This document shows, piece after piece, positions 1 through 10,700 of a stretch of 64,000 bases of DNA. Made by a program: the position numbers and the translations under genes. Origin of the DNA: Pyrinomonadaceae bacterium (lineage in GTDB: Bacteria; Acidobacteriota; Blastocatellia; Pyrinomonadales; Pyrinomonadaceae); contig JAVEDE010000050.1 in assembly GCA_030841105.1 (NCBI GenBank), positions 1 to 64,000 of the forward strand. Direction: 5' to 3'. The notes below the pieces were generated by a model that saw only the letters and a list, made by a program, of their open reading frames with translations, searched no databases and was not told the DNA's origin. Every line of letters begins with the position of its first letter. Position 1 is the stretch's first letter.

Positions 1-37
1 ATGTGGCGGTGTCTCGCGTCTCGTCCTTATCTCGCGC

Positions 38-3000
38 TCAGACTTTGCCGAAGCGCAGCAGGTATTCGGTCGAGTAGAGGAAGCCCCTGACCATCGTGCG
101 GTAGTCGCCGGGGTGCGTGTTGAGATAGTCGAGCCAGTTGCGGTAGCCGTCCGGCTCAGGGTCGCGGCGCAGGTAGCCGAAGTATTGCATCGCCACAAAC
201 GCCGCGTTGAAATCGCGCGGGTCGTTCGTGATGCGTTCGACGAGGATGCGCAAGACTTCGGCGCGCGTCTTCCGCCCCGTCTCCAAGTCGGCGACGAGCG
301 TGTCGCGCGTGTTGAAGCCGTCGAGCGTCTCCTGCGCCGTGAGGAGCAACTTGTCAACGTACTCGGCGGGCGTCAGCGTGCCGGGGTAGAGCGTTTTGAA
401 GTCGGGGCGCGCGAGCCAATCGCGCGCGAAGTCGTCGCGCCTGACGTAGACCTCCGGGGCGGTCGCGGCCGTGACGCTCGCCATGTCGAGAATGATCTCG
501 TCGTAGCGCGGCAGGCGGCCGAGCGACACCTTGTAGAAGCGATAGACGTAGTAGCCCTTCAACTGAAACTCCGGTGAGCGGAAGAAACTGGACGAGACCG
601 CGATGCGGTCGCAGTTAGGATTCTGGTTCACGTCGGAACAACGGCTCAACACGTTCAGCCACGCTTCGAGTCCGGCCGGTTCGGGTTCGCGCGAGAGGAA
701 GTCGAGATACTGCTGGCGGACGAAAAAGAAGTGGTTGGTGCTGTCGAGGATCGGGTTGGGGGCGTCGGCCGCGTCGTTGTCGGCGATGGTCAAGGTGTGG
801 ACGCCCGGCGCGCCGAGCGTTGCGCCCGCCGGGGCAAACAGTTCGACTCTGAACGTCTCGTCCGCTTCGTCGTGCGCGTCGTCAACGAGCGGGACGTTGA
901 AGGTGCGGCTCGTCTCGCCGGGGGCGAACGAGAGCGTGCCGGTGACGGTGGCATAGTCGCAACGCGCGTAGGCCGTGCCCTGCGGGTAGGGCGCGCCGTC
1001 CGGTCGTCTGGCCGAAGGGTCGCAGGGCACGGTCGCCGGATCGTCGAGCGTGCGGTAGTTGACCGCGACCGCGCCGGACGTGTCGCCGCCGCGCGTGACG
1101 GTGATGTCGGCCGACAACTTGCCCTCCGACCAACGGCTCGCCGCCGTGTCGAACTGAAGCGTGCCCGGCTTGGCGAAGATTTCATAGACCACGCCGTCCG
1201 AGAGCGAGACGACGTAGAGGTTGCCATTGGGCGCGGTCTGGATGTCGGTGGTGATGCCGAAGTCGCGGCCGAACAGGAGGCTCTCGCTTTCGGTGAGGTC
1301 GAACTTGTCTGCGTTGTCGGCGACGAGATCGCCGAGGCGTGGCTCTGCGAAGATGAACTTGCGTCGCTCGCTGGAGAAGTTGAAGCGGAAGAGATAGCCG
1401 CCCGCGAGCGTCGTGCGTGACGCGCCGATGACGAGCGCGCCCTCATTCTGCGCGCCGAGCGCGCGGCCACGGATGAAGCCGAGCGAAGAGGGGGCGACCG
1501 CGTACTTCCAACTGAACTCAGGCTCGGTGTAGATCGCGCCGGGCAGACGGAAGAGACGCGCGCGGGCGTCGGAGGGAAAGTCGGCGATGCGGTCGGGCGT
1601 CCAACGGTTTTGTTGGAGGCCGCCGCTGCGACTCAGTTCAATCGCTTTGTATTCGGCGACGCGCGATGAAGGCCCCATCGTTTGAATCCAGCCGCCGTCG
1701 AACGCAGGCACGACGCGGTTGATCTCGTCGAAGCTGTCGTCGCCGTTCTCCTGCGTCCAGAGTTGGCCGGAGAGGGGGTCGAAGGCCATGCCGAAGCTGT
1801 TGCGGATACCGTAGGCGAAAACTTTTTTGACGTTGGCGGCGGCCTCGCCCGCCAGATTCGTCGCGGCGTTGAAGAAAGGGTTATCGGGTGGCACAGTGCC
1901 GTCGTCGTTGAGACGCAGGACGACGCCCGTGAGATGCGCGTTCTCGGGTTCGGGGCCGCCGAACTGATCGTCGGCCACGGTCGGGCCTTGTGGATTCGCG
2001 GAAGGGCCGAAGGGCAAGTTCTGCAACAGGCCGCGCCGCCCGTTGTCGCCGATGACGATGTAGAGTTTGCCGTCGGGGCCGAAGCGGATGATGCCGCCGT
2101 TGTGGTTGCCGCGCGAAGGCTGCCCCGCGTCCTGTTGCAGCGCGCGCAAGCGGATCAGGTTGCGCTCGAACGTGAGCGTCGCGCCGTCCCAGAGAAAACT
2201 GTCAACGCGGTTGCCGACGAGCGGCACTTCGTCCGTGTTCGACGTGTCCGCGCCCGTGCTGCTTTCCGTCCAGTAGAGATAGACGCGCGGGTTAGACGGA
2301 AACTGCGGGTGCAGCGCGATGCCGAGCAGGCCGCGCTCCGACGCGCTGTTGACGGCGAGGTCGAGCACCGTGCCAGACCCGGCCGTTCCGAGCCGTTGGC
2401 GAATCACCTTGCCCGTCGCCTTCTCCAACACGAAGAAGTCGTTCGCGCCGAGGACGGCGAGGCCAATCGGTTGATTGAAGCCGCCGAGCAGTTTCCGCAC
2501 GCCGAGACCAGCGTCAATCATCGTCGGGCCGGTGACGAGTGTGGCCGTCGCCGTGTGCTGCAAGTTGCCGCTCGCGCCGGTGACGGTCAGGGTGAAGTTG
2601 CCGAGCGGCGCAGTAGCGTCGGTGTTGATGCTCAGAGTCGAACTGCGCGCGGTCGCGTCTGTGATCTGGACGGACGCCGGGTTGAAAGACGCGTTCACTC
2701 CGGCGGGCAGACCGGCGAGACTGAGGTTGACCGTGCCCGTGAAATTGTTCGAGGGCGTGACGGTGACGGTGTACGAGCCGCTCGCGCCGGGGATGATCGT
2801 CTGCGTCGCGGGCGCGACGTTGATGCTGAAGTCGCCCGCAGCGGCGGCGGGCGCGGAGGTGGCGAAGGTGAAATAAATTTGATCGCCGTCGGAGTTGCCG
2901 TTGCCGTTAGCGTGGTTGCCCGCAGCGTAGAAGGTGACGGGGCCGACATCTTCGGCGGGCGCAGTCCAGTTGAACGTCCACGACGCGCCGCCCGTCTGAT

Positions 3001-3445
3001 TGTCGAAGTTGCCGAGCGACGTGTGCTCGATGTACTGGCGCGACGGGAACGGCCCTTGATTGTTGAGCACCTGCGTCAAGCCGTCGCCGGAGGTCGAAAG
3101 CGTGCCCGCTTTGACGTTGATGTCGTCGAGCGCGGTGAGTTGGAAGCCCCAACGCTTGCGCGTCTGATCGGCGTTGGTGTGGACGACGGAGATTTGATAC
3201 GTCTGGCCGGGGGCGTAAGTCGGCGGGACGTTGATGCGGATGTTGCCCGCGCCCGCGTCTTGCGGGAGATGACATTCGCGGCAGGCGTCGGGTTCCTCGC
3301 CGGGCGCGCGCGTGTAGCCTGCGGGCGGCCCGGCGGAGAAGGCGTGGACGGTGCGGTTCGTGAAGTTGTTGGTGACGAGCAAGGCCGCGCCCGCGATCGT
3401 GAAGAGGACGGCGACGGCTAATTTGAGTTGGTAAATCTTTCGCAT
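38..3445 (-). CDS. PQQ-dependent sugar dehydrogenase-like surface protein: N-terminal CxxCH (CRECH) choice-of-anchor V-like domain, beta-propeller, Calx-beta, C-terminal DUF4214
   Basis: 1135-aa ORF with signal-like N-terminus; propeller motifs GLLGIALHPQFPSNPRVYLYWTES and AYGIRNSFGMAFDPLSGQLW; Calx-beta DDAHDEADETFRVELF; DUF4214-like FVRQQYLDFLSREPEPAGLEAWL. Confidence 0.85.
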   Translation of the reverse strand: MRKIYQLKLAVAVLFTIAGAALLVTNNFTNRTVHAFSAGPPAGYTRAPGEEPDACRECHLPQDAGAGNIRINVPPTYAPGQTYQISVVHTNADQTRKRWGFQLTALDDINVKAGTLSTSGDGLTQVLNNQGPFPSRQYIEHTSLGNFDNQTGGASWTFNWTAPAEDVGPVTFYAAGNHANGNGNSDGDQIYFTFATSAPAAAAGDFSINVAPATQTIIPGASGSYTVTVTPSNNFTGTVNLSLAGLPAGVNASFNPASVQITDATARSSTLSINTDATAPLGNFTLTVTGASGNLQHTATATLVTGPTMIDAGLGVRKLLGGFNQPIGLAVLGANDFFVLEKATGKVIRQRLGTAGSGTVLDLAVNSASERGLLGIALHPQFPSNPRVYLYWTESSTGADTSNTDEVPLVGNRVDSFLWDGATLTFERNLIRLRALQQDAGQPSRGNHNGGIIRFGPDGKLYIVIGDNGRRGLLQNLPFGPSANPQGPTVADDQFGGPEPENAHLTGVVLRLNDDGTVPPDNPFFNAATNLAGEAAANVKKVFAYGIRNSFGMAFDPLSGQLWTQENGDDSFDEINRVVPAFDGGWIQTMGPSSRVAEYKAIELSRSGGLQQNRWTPDRIADFPSDARARLFRLPGAIYTEPEFSWKYAVAPSSLGFIRGRALGAQNEGALVIGASRTTLAGGYLFRFNFSSERRKFIFAEPRLGDLVADNADKFDLTESESLLFGRDFGITTDIQTAPNGNLYVVSLSDGVVYEIFAKPGTLQFDTAASRWSEGKLSADITVTRGGDTSGAVAVNYRTLDDPATVPCDPSARRPDGAPYPQGTAYARCDYATVTGTLSFAPGETSRTFNVPLVDDAHDEADETFRVELFAPAGATLGAPGVHTLTIADNDAADAPNPILDSTNHFFFVRQQYLDFLSREPEPAGLEAWLNVLSRCSDVNQNPNCDRIAVSSSFFRSPEFQLKGYYVYRFYKVSLGRLPRYDEIILDMASVTAATAPEVYVRRDDFARDWLARPDFKTLYPGTLTPAEYVDKLLLTAQETLDGFNTRDTLVADLETGRKTRAEVLRILVERITNDPRDFNAAFVAMQYFGYLRRDPEPDGYRNWLDYLNTHPGDYRTMVRGFLYSTEYLLRFGKV

Positions 3446-3463
3446 GTTCCGCGCTTCACAGCC

Positions 3464-4882
3464 TCACGACATGAAGCCGAGGTTCGCCGTGGGGAAGCGG
3501 CCGATGAACGGGAAGACGAGCGGGATGTCGCTGGCCGACAGGCCGTACCAAGCGGCGAGCGTGGCGGCGTACTGCTCGACGGAGGTCGAAGGTATCCAGC
3601 GGCCGCGCGTGTCCGCGTCGTCGGGGCCGCCGACGACGAGCGTGGGGAAGCGGCCGTAGAAGTCGCCGCCGCGCACCGCGCCGCCCATGATGAAATGATG
3701 GTTGCCCCAGCCGTGATCCGAGCCGACCGCCGCGCCCCCGCCCGAAGGTTGAAGCGTGCGCCCGAAGTCGGAGAGCGTAAACGAAGTGACGCTGCTCTGG
3801 ACGCCGAGTTCCACGGTCGCGTCGTAGAACGCCTTCATCGCCTGACTGACTTGCGCCAGCAACGCGCCCTGCCCGTTGGCCGCCATCTGACCGCTGTGCG
3901 TGTCGAAGCCGCCGAGTTGGCAGAAGAAGATTTGACGTTTGACGCTGAGCGTGTCGCGCAGCTTGATGAGACGCGCGACCTGTTCCAACTGGTAGCCGAG
4001 CGTCGTGTCGGGAAAGGCGGTCGTAAGCGTTGAGTTGGTGGTAGCAAGTGCTCGACTTGTCTGTACGGCCTGTTCGGTCACGTCGCCCGAAGCCTTGACG
4101 AGCGTCGCGCCCGAACCCAAACCGCGCAGGGCGTCGAAGGCGGCGCGGCGTGCGTTCACCTGCGCCGTGGTGTAGCCGCTCGCGCCCGGCGGGTTGTTGA
4201 CCGGCAGGACTGAGGCGAGCGACGTGCGCGAGTCGGAGATGCCGAGCGGGCGCGTCTGCGCGCCGGTGGCGAAGAGCGATGTGCCCGCGATGGAGATGAC
4301 CTGCGGGAACGACGCGCCGCCGTTGAGCGGAGCGGCGCGGTCGGCCGTGCGCCCGCCCCAACCCGTCGCGCTGGTGTCGTTCGAGACAGAGGTCTGCCAC
4401 TGCGCGATCTGATCGGCGTGGGAGAAGAGTTGGGAGGGACGTTTGCCGCTGCCGTTGCGGTAAGTGTCGCGCGTCAGCGGTTCGACGAGCGGCCCGACGT
4501 TCGAGACGACGGCGAGTTGGCGGTTGTCGAACAGCGTCTTCAACTCCGGCATGGACGGGTGCAAGCCATACGCGCCGCCGCTCGTCGGGTTGACGGGCAG
4601 CAAGCCCCCTGCGAGACCGGGCGCGGGCAGCGCGAGGCCGTCGGCGGCGCGCACGCTCATGTATTCGTTGAAGCGCGTGGAGTCAACGGGCACGACGGTG
4701 TTGTTGCCGTCGTTGCCGCCGTTGAAGAAGATGCAGACGAGCGCTTTGTAGTCGGTGGCGGCCGCGCCGCCCTGCGCGAGCGCGTGGACGAGGCCGAAGT
4801 CCTCGATGCCCGACATGAGCGCCGCGCCGCCGACGAGCGCGCAGCCCGTCTGCCGTAAGAAGTCTCTGCGTGTTGATGCCAT
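3464..4882 (-). CDS. DUF1501 domain-containing protein with Tat-like signal
   Basis: MASTRRDFLRQTGCALVGG twin-arginine motif; CIFFNGGNDGNNTVVP and SDFGRTLQPSGGGAAVGSDHGWGNHHFIMGG typical of DUF1501; start trimmed to the internal ATG because the longer ORF runs into a repeat. Confidence 0.88.
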   Translation of the reverse strand: MASTRRDFLRQTGCALVGGAALMSGIEDFGLVHALAQGGAAATDYKALVCIFFNGGNDGNNTVVPVDSTRFNEYMSVRAADGLALPAPGLAGGLLPVNPTSGGAYGLHPSMPELKTLFDNRQLAVVSNVGPLVEPLTRDTYRNGSGKRPSQLFSHADQIAQWQTSVSNDTSATGWGGRTADRAAPLNGGASFPQVISIAGTSLFATGAQTRPLGISDSRTSLASVLPVNNPPGASGYTTAQVNARRAAFDALRGLGSGATLVKASGDVTEQAVQTSRALATTNSTLTTAFPDTTLGYQLEQVARLIKLRDTLSVKRQIFFCQLGGFDTHSGQMAANGQGALLAQVSQAMKAFYDATVELGVQSSVTSFTLSDFGRTLQPSGGGAAVGSDHGWGNHHFIMGGAVRGGDFYGRFPTLVVGGPDDADTRGRWIPSTSVEQYAATLAAWYGLSASDIPLVFPFIGRFPTANLGFMS

Positions 4883-4895
4883 AACGTTTCCTTCT

Positions 4896-4965
4896 AGTGG
4901 GCGGTGAGGAGTGAGCAATCAAAACTATTTCCCTAACTGTTCACTGCTTACCGCTCACTGCTTAC
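4896..4965. repeat. heptamer-arm inverted repeat A (GTAAGCA/GTGAGCG units)
   Basis: right arm (reverse complement) GTAAGCA-GTGAGCG-GTAAGCA-GTGAACA-GTTAG pairs with left GCGGTGAGGAGTGAGCA; ends 4 nt before a stop codon. Confidence 0.8.
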
Positions 4966-4969
4966 ATCT

Positions 4970-7147
4970 TCATCTCTGCACTTGATACGGATGCGAAGTG
5001 GCGACCAAGTAGGAGGCCATCAAAACCCGTTTGCGCGCGAAGTTGGCGTCCGTCGCGGGGATGCTGTTGACGGCGGTCGTGACCACGGTGCGCTCGTCTG
5101 CCGAGAGCGTGTTGTGCATGAGCAGCGCGTCGAGCGCGTCTATGAGTTGCGCCGGGTTGCCCGCGAGCGCGTCGAACGCGGCGAAGTTGAGTTGCGTGCC
5201 CGTCGGGTTGTTCGCCCCCGTGGCGATGCCCTGATAGAGCAGTTGGTTGACGGTGTTCGCGCGGCGCAAAGAGGTTGACGTTGACAGAATCTCGAACGCG
5301 GGGCCGACGAGTCCCGTACCGGGCACTTCATAAAGCGGCGTGTAGTAGCTGAAGACGGTCGCGGGCAGGAACAACGGCTGGTCGAGATTGGCGGGCAGGT
5401 CGCCGCCCTGTGAACGGCTGGCAATCACGCCGTCGCTCGTTGCGTTGAAGGCGCGCAGGACGTTCGTTATGAGTTGCACCGGCTCGCGCAGTTTGCCGTA
5501 CCTCGGATCGGTCTTCACGTCGCCGCGCGCTTCGGGGTCGAGCAGGACGGCGCGGACGACCGCGCGCAGATTGCCGCGCGTGTTCGCGCAAGCATCCGGG
5601 TAGAGCGCGTCGCAGTCGTTAATGAAGACGCGCGCGACGCGTTCGACGTAAGCGGGGCTGGGGTTGCTCGTGACGAGGTGCTGGATGAGTTGCTTCGAGA
5701 TGAACGGCGCGGTGTTCGGGTGGTTGAAGATGTTGTCGAGCGCGGCGTTGAGGTCGGCCGCCGAAGGTTGGTTGGGCGCGAGGTTGAAACCGCCGAGCAG
5801 TTGCTTGGCCGCCGTGTCGTGGTTCTGCTCGCGCGAGACGATCATCGGGTCTTGATAGTTGAAGACGTTGACGGGCTGGCCGTTGATCGTGGTCACTTTG
5901 TTCGCCGCCAGATTCCAGCCGGTGAAGACGCGCGCGAAGTTGTTGATCGTGTCCTGCGTGTAGGACGGGATGCGCCGCCCTTGCGCGTCGAGTTTGGGCG
6001 TGCCGTCGAGGTTCAGTTCGTCCGTGCCGATGGAGAAGAGTTGGAGTATCTCGCGCGCGTAGTTCTCGTTGGGGTTCGTGCGCAGGTTGCCGCGCATGTT
6101 CAGGTATTCGCCCATCGCGGGGTTGAGCGTCATCTCTTGGAGGATGGTGCGGTAGTTGCCGAAGGCGTTGCGGTCGAGGATTTGCAGGTAGTAGGCCATC
6201 CACGCGGGGTAGACGATGTCGCGCCCCGAAACGACGAAAATCTGGTGCAGCGCGAACGCGACGCGCTGGCGCAACTGATCCGACTGCGCGGCCGTCGAGA
6301 GTGCGTTCTGGAAGAACTTCACTTGCAGCGGGTACATCGAATAGTTGTCGCGCAGGCAGTTGGCCTGCGTCGCACCGGCCGGGCAGCCGAGCGCCTGATC
6401 GGTCGGGTAGAGCGGCAGGCTCGGATAACCCGACACGGGCGCGTTGAACTGCTCGTTCAAGTAGGCGCGGAAACCCAGAGAGCGCACGCGCGCGACCTCC
6501 GCGTTCGTCGCCCCCCACGTAGCTTGTTCGAGAAAGCGCACGGTGTCTGCGTTGGAGGCGGCTGACGCGCCGTACTGATTGGGCGTCGGCGTCGGGGTGG
6601 GCGCGGGCGGGGTGGCGGGCGCGGGCGCAGGGACAGAGCCGGGGTCGTCGGGCAGACCGCCGCCCGCGTGCCCGACGCTGATGCGCGCGCGGTTGCTCGC
6701 GACGCCGTGCAGGTTGATCCGCACGAGCACGTCGCCCACGTCGCCCATGTCGTCGGCGAGACGCACGACGACTTGTTGCAGCCCGCCGAAACCGGGGACG
6801 CTCAACACGCTTTCGACCGCGAGCACATACTTGCGCCCCGCGCTATCTTCCGCATCGGCGGTCAGGGCGTTCGCGCCCTCGCCCGCAAGCAGTTCGAGGT
6901 TGAGCACGAAGAGAGTGACGCGCGTGCGCGAGTTTGCGCCCACCGTGAAGCCGGGCGTGTTGAGCGGGAACGGGTCGCGCAGTTTCGTCACGCTGTCAAC
7001 GGCGATGGCGCGCGTGGTGGTCGCCTCGGTCAGAATCACGGGGGCGGCGGAGACCGTGCGGAGCGCGCCCGCGACGCACACGAGCGCGCACATGAGCGCT
7101 AACCGGACGAGCGGCGCGCGAAAGCGGCAGGGAGTCGTTTCAGTCAT
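4970..7147 (-). CDS. DUF1800 domain-containing protein
   Basis: 725 aa; FLEQATWGATNAEVARVRSLGF, YLNMRGNLRTNPNENYAREILQLFSIG and FNHPNTAPFISKQLIQHLVTSNPSPAYVERVARVF typical of DUF1800; adjacent to DUF1501. Confidence 0.9.
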   Translation of the reverse strand: MTETTPCRFRAPLVRLALMCALVCVAGALRTVSAAPVILTEATTTRAIAVDSVTKLRDPFPLNTPGFTVGANSRTRVTLFVLNLELLAGEGANALTADAEDSAGRKYVLAVESVLSVPGFGGLQQVVVRLADDMGDVGDVLVRINLHGVASNRARISVGHAGGGLPDDPGSVPAPAPATPPAPTPTPTPNQYGASAASNADTVRFLEQATWGATNAEVARVRSLGFRAYLNEQFNAPVSGYPSLPLYPTDQALGCPAGATQANCLRDNYSMYPLQVKFFQNALSTAAQSDQLRQRVAFALHQIFVVSGRDIVYPAWMAYYLQILDRNAFGNYRTILQEMTLNPAMGEYLNMRGNLRTNPNENYAREILQLFSIGTDELNLDGTPKLDAQGRRIPSYTQDTINNFARVFTGWNLAANKVTTINGQPVNVFNYQDPMIVSREQNHDTAAKQLLGGFNLAPNQPSAADLNAALDNIFNHPNTAPFISKQLIQHLVTSNPSPAYVERVARVFINDCDALYPDACANTRGNLRAVVRAVLLDPEARGDVKTDPRYGKLREPVQLITNVLRAFNATSDGVIASRSQGGDLPANLDQPLFLPATVFSYYTPLYEVPGTGLVGPAFEILSTSTSLRRANTVNQLLYQGIATGANNPTGTQLNFAAFDALAGNPAQLIDALDALLMHNTLSADERTVVTTAVNSIPATDANFARKRVLMASYLVATSHPYQVQR

Positions 7148-7265
7148 AGAGCACCGTCAACAGGTCAAAGGTGAGGCGGCTAATTTGTGTTAGGGCAAAC
7201 GGTGAGGCGAAGTACGCGGACTTTTCCAACAGGGCAATAAAATATACCACACTCCGACCTGCTTT

Positions 7266-7378
7266 GATTGCGGATTCTTCCATGGCGGAATTCGGATGGT
7301 GGATTACAAAGCCGAGCGGGTTCGGTTAACGGCGACTGGTTTTCCAATCCGCACTCCGCAATCCGAATTCCGCAATTG
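7266..7378. repeat. heptamer-arm inverted repeat B (GCGGATT units)
   Basis: right arm (reverse complement) GCGGAAT-TCGGATT-GCGGAGT-GCGGATT-GG pairs with left GCGGAATTCGGATGGTGGATT. Confidence 0.8.
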
Positions 7379-7480
7379 AAAACGCCCGCCGGAGAGGCGC
7401 GCGTTAGCGAGGCGGCGCGTCTCCGGTGAGCGTTAGACGGATAGGTCTCTGAAAAAGTCTATGATTCTTTACTGACTGTT

Positions 7481-7642
7481 TTACTGATTGTGCGATTCTT
7501 CGGCCGTCTCGTCGTCCTCGCCCTCGGCCTTGCCGGGCGTGCGCCCCGGATCGCCCGACTGCTTCTCCGCACCGCCCGATTGCGCCGAGCCGCCGCCCTC
7601 TTGCCCGGCCGTTTGGTTGTCGCCTGTGTTTTCGTCAGCCAT
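7481..7642 (-). CDS. small acidic low-complexity protein, 53 aa (absent from ORF track)
   Basis: MADENTGDNQTAGQEGGGSAQSGGAEKQSGDPGRTPGKAEGEDDETAEESHNQ*; GGGGGAAGGG-type purine-rich RBS upstream on the minus strand. Confidence 0.55.
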   Translation of the reverse strand: MADENTGDNQTAGQEGGGSAQSGGAEKQSGDPGRTPGKAEGEDDETAEESHNQ

Positions 7643-7794
7643 GTTCTAACCCTTCCCCCTCTCGATTATTTACGACACGCGCGCGAGTATACGGCAAGGG
7701 CGATGAACTCGTCACATCAAAAGAAGGCCGCCCGCGAAGCGTCAAACTTCAGCGGGCGGCGTTGCTCTTCGACACGCGTCTCGTGCGCCGTTTA

Positions 7795-10700
7795 TTACTG
7801 GCCGAATCTCAAACGATACTCGACAGAGTTCATAAAGCCATTGACCATCAAGCGCACGTTCCGCTGGTCTTGATTGATCACGCGCAGCCAGTTGTTGTAG
7901 CCGTCCTCTTCGGGCGTGCGGCGCAGGTAGCCGTAATACTGCATCGCCACGAAGGCGCGGTTGAACTCGGCGGCGGCCACCTCGTCCGACTCGACGACGG
8001 CGCGCAAGACCTGCGCCCGCGTCAGGGCTTGCGCGCCCGTGCTGTTGAGCCGTGTGACTAAAGCGTCGCGCGTCAGCGTCACCTTCGCCCCTGTGTCCGG
8101 CTGCTGCGGGTCGGGCGTCGTGATCTGTTGCAGCCCGTAACGTCCCAGCAACGCGTCAACGTAACCCGACGACGGCAGGGCGTCGTAGCGCGTGCGAAAT
8201 TCCGGCCGCTCGCTGAAGACGACGGCGAAGGCGGCGCGCTTCTGGTAGACCTCCTGCTCGGTCGCGCCCGTCACGCTGCGCATGTCGGGGATGATCTCCT
8301 CGTAAGCGGGACGGCGGTCGAAGGCCACGCGGTAGAAGTTGAAGACGTAGAAGCCCTTGAGTTGAAACTCCCGCGAGCCGAAGAAGGCCGCCGAGACGGT
8401 GATGCGGTCGCAGGCCGGGTTGTTGTTCACGTCCGAGCACTTGTTCAGCACGGCCGACCACGGCTCGTCCGCCTCCGGCTCGCGCGAGAGGAAGTCGAGG
8501 TAGTGTTGGCGTACGAAGAAGGGCGTCGTGAAGATCGGGTTCGGCTGCCCCGCCACGTCGTTGTCGGCGATGGTCAGAGTGGCGGTCGAGGGACTGCCGA
8601 GCACGGCCACGCCGCCCGGATGGCTCAAAGTCACCTGCACCGTCTCGTCGCCCTCGATGTGCGCGTCGTCCACGAGCGGGATGTTGATCTCCTTACTCGT
8701 TTCGCCGGGGGCGAACGTCACGGTATCAACCGTCGTGGAGTAATCGCAACGCGCGTAGGCCGTGCCGTTCGCCGTGGAGCAAGGGACGGCGGCCGGGTCG
8801 TCTACGGTCTGATACTGCACGACCGCCGTCGCGGACTGACTGCCAGTGCGCGTGATGATGAGCGTGGCGCGCGCCGTGCCCTCGGAGAAACGATAGGCGG
8901 CCTGTGCGAACTGGACGGTCGGCACTTCGGGCACGACCTCCGGCTGCGTGATGGTGAGCGTCTGCCCCGCGATGGTCGCCGTCCCGACGCGCGGCACGCC
9001 CGAATTGTTCGACGCGATGATGAGCGTCACAGACCCGTTGCCCGAACCGCTCGCGCCCGCAGTGACCGTGATGAAGCCGCTGTTCGTCGCGGCCGTCCAG
9101 TCGCAGCCCGCCTGCGTCGTGACGTTCACGTTCAGAGTTTCGCCCGCCGCCGGGGAAGTCCGGCCGGTGGGGCTGATCGAGTAGGTGCAGGCGGCGCGCG
9201 GGAAGACGTAGGCGAACACGTCGAGCACGTTGTTGGTGTCGGTCGCGACGAGGTCGGTGGCGAAACTGGTGAAGACGACCGTCGAGCCGTCCGCGCTGAT
9301 GGTGATGCCGGACGAACTACTGTTGCCGCCGCGCGTGCGTTGCAGGTTCGGACTCACGAGAGTGGTTTGCGACTGCTGCACATCGCGGACGAACACGTCC
9401 TGCTCATCCCCGCTCTGCATGCCCGCCACCAGATCGGTCGCGGCGCTGTCGAAAGTGACGAAGCGGCCGTCCGCGCTGATGCTCACTTCGTTAGAGGCCG
9501 AGAAAGAGTTGCCGCTGCCCGTTCCCGCCGCGTTCGCGGTAACTAACTTCGTCATGCCCGCGGCCACGTCGCGCACGAACACGTCGTCAATCGTCCCGTT
9601 CGTGTCGTTGCCGACGAGATCGGCCGCGTTGCTGACGAAGGCGATGAAGTTTCCGTTCGCGCTGATCGCCTGCGGCGAGCGCAGGCTCGAACTCTTCCCG
9701 CCGGTCGCTGTGCCTCCCGTGTTGACGCTGACCAGCGTGGTCTTCGCCGCCGCAAGATCGCGCACGAACACGTCGTCCGCGCCATTGGCGTCGTTGAGCG
9801 TGACGAGGTTGGTCGCGCGGCTGTTGAAGACGACGAAGCGGCCGTCGGCGGAGATGGTCGGGATGGAGGATTGATTGTTGCCGCTGCCCGTGCCGCCCGT
9901 ATTCGCGCTGACGAGCGCGGTCGTGCCCGCCTGCAAATCACGCACGAAGATGTCGGCCACCGCGCCGTTCGTGTCGTTTGTGACCAGATTGCTCGCGCTG
10001 CTGGCGAAGGCGACGACGCGGCCGTCGGCACTGAAGGAGGAGAAGGCCGACACGCCGTTGCCGCTCGCCGTGCCCGCGCTGTTGATGCTGACGAGCGTCG
10101 TCACGCCGGTCGTCAAATTGCGCGCGAAGACGTCCGTCGCGTTGTTCGTGTCGTTGGCCGCGAGGTCGTTTGCCACGCTTCTGAAACCGACCACGCCGCC
10201 ATCTGCGGAGAGGTAGGGAAAGGTGGAGTTGCCGTTGCCGCCGCCCGTGCCCGCTGCGTTGACGCTCGCCAGCGTCGTCTTGCCCGTTTCGAGGTCGCGC
10301 ACGAAGACGTCTTCTTTCCCGTTCGCGTCGTTTGCCACCAAGTCGCTCGCCGCGCTGGTGAAGGCGACGAAACGCCCGTTCGCGCTGAGCCAAACGTTGA
10401 TGGCGGGAAAGTCTATGTTGCCGGTGACGCCGGACGGCGCGTTGCCCGCCGACGTGCCCGCGGCGTTGACGCTCACGAGAGTGGTCGTGCCCGTCTTGAG
10501 ATTGCGGACGAACACGTCGTAAGTGGCGTTGCCGTCGGCGAGCGCGGTCAAATCGCTGGCCTTGCTCGTGAAGGCGACGAGTCGCCCGTCCGCGCTGACA
10601 GTGCCGGACGAAGTGAACGACAAGTTGTTGCCGCTGTCCGAGCCGTTCTTATTGACGCTCACTAACTGCGCGTTCTGCGCCGCGGCGAGCGTCGCCCCGC

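Noticed and set aside
1682-3421. 579-aa plus-strand ORF opposite the sugar-dehydrogenase gene
   Set aside because: Arg/Val/Ala/Asp-rich shadow ORF typical of high-GC antisense; the minus-strand protein has clear domains
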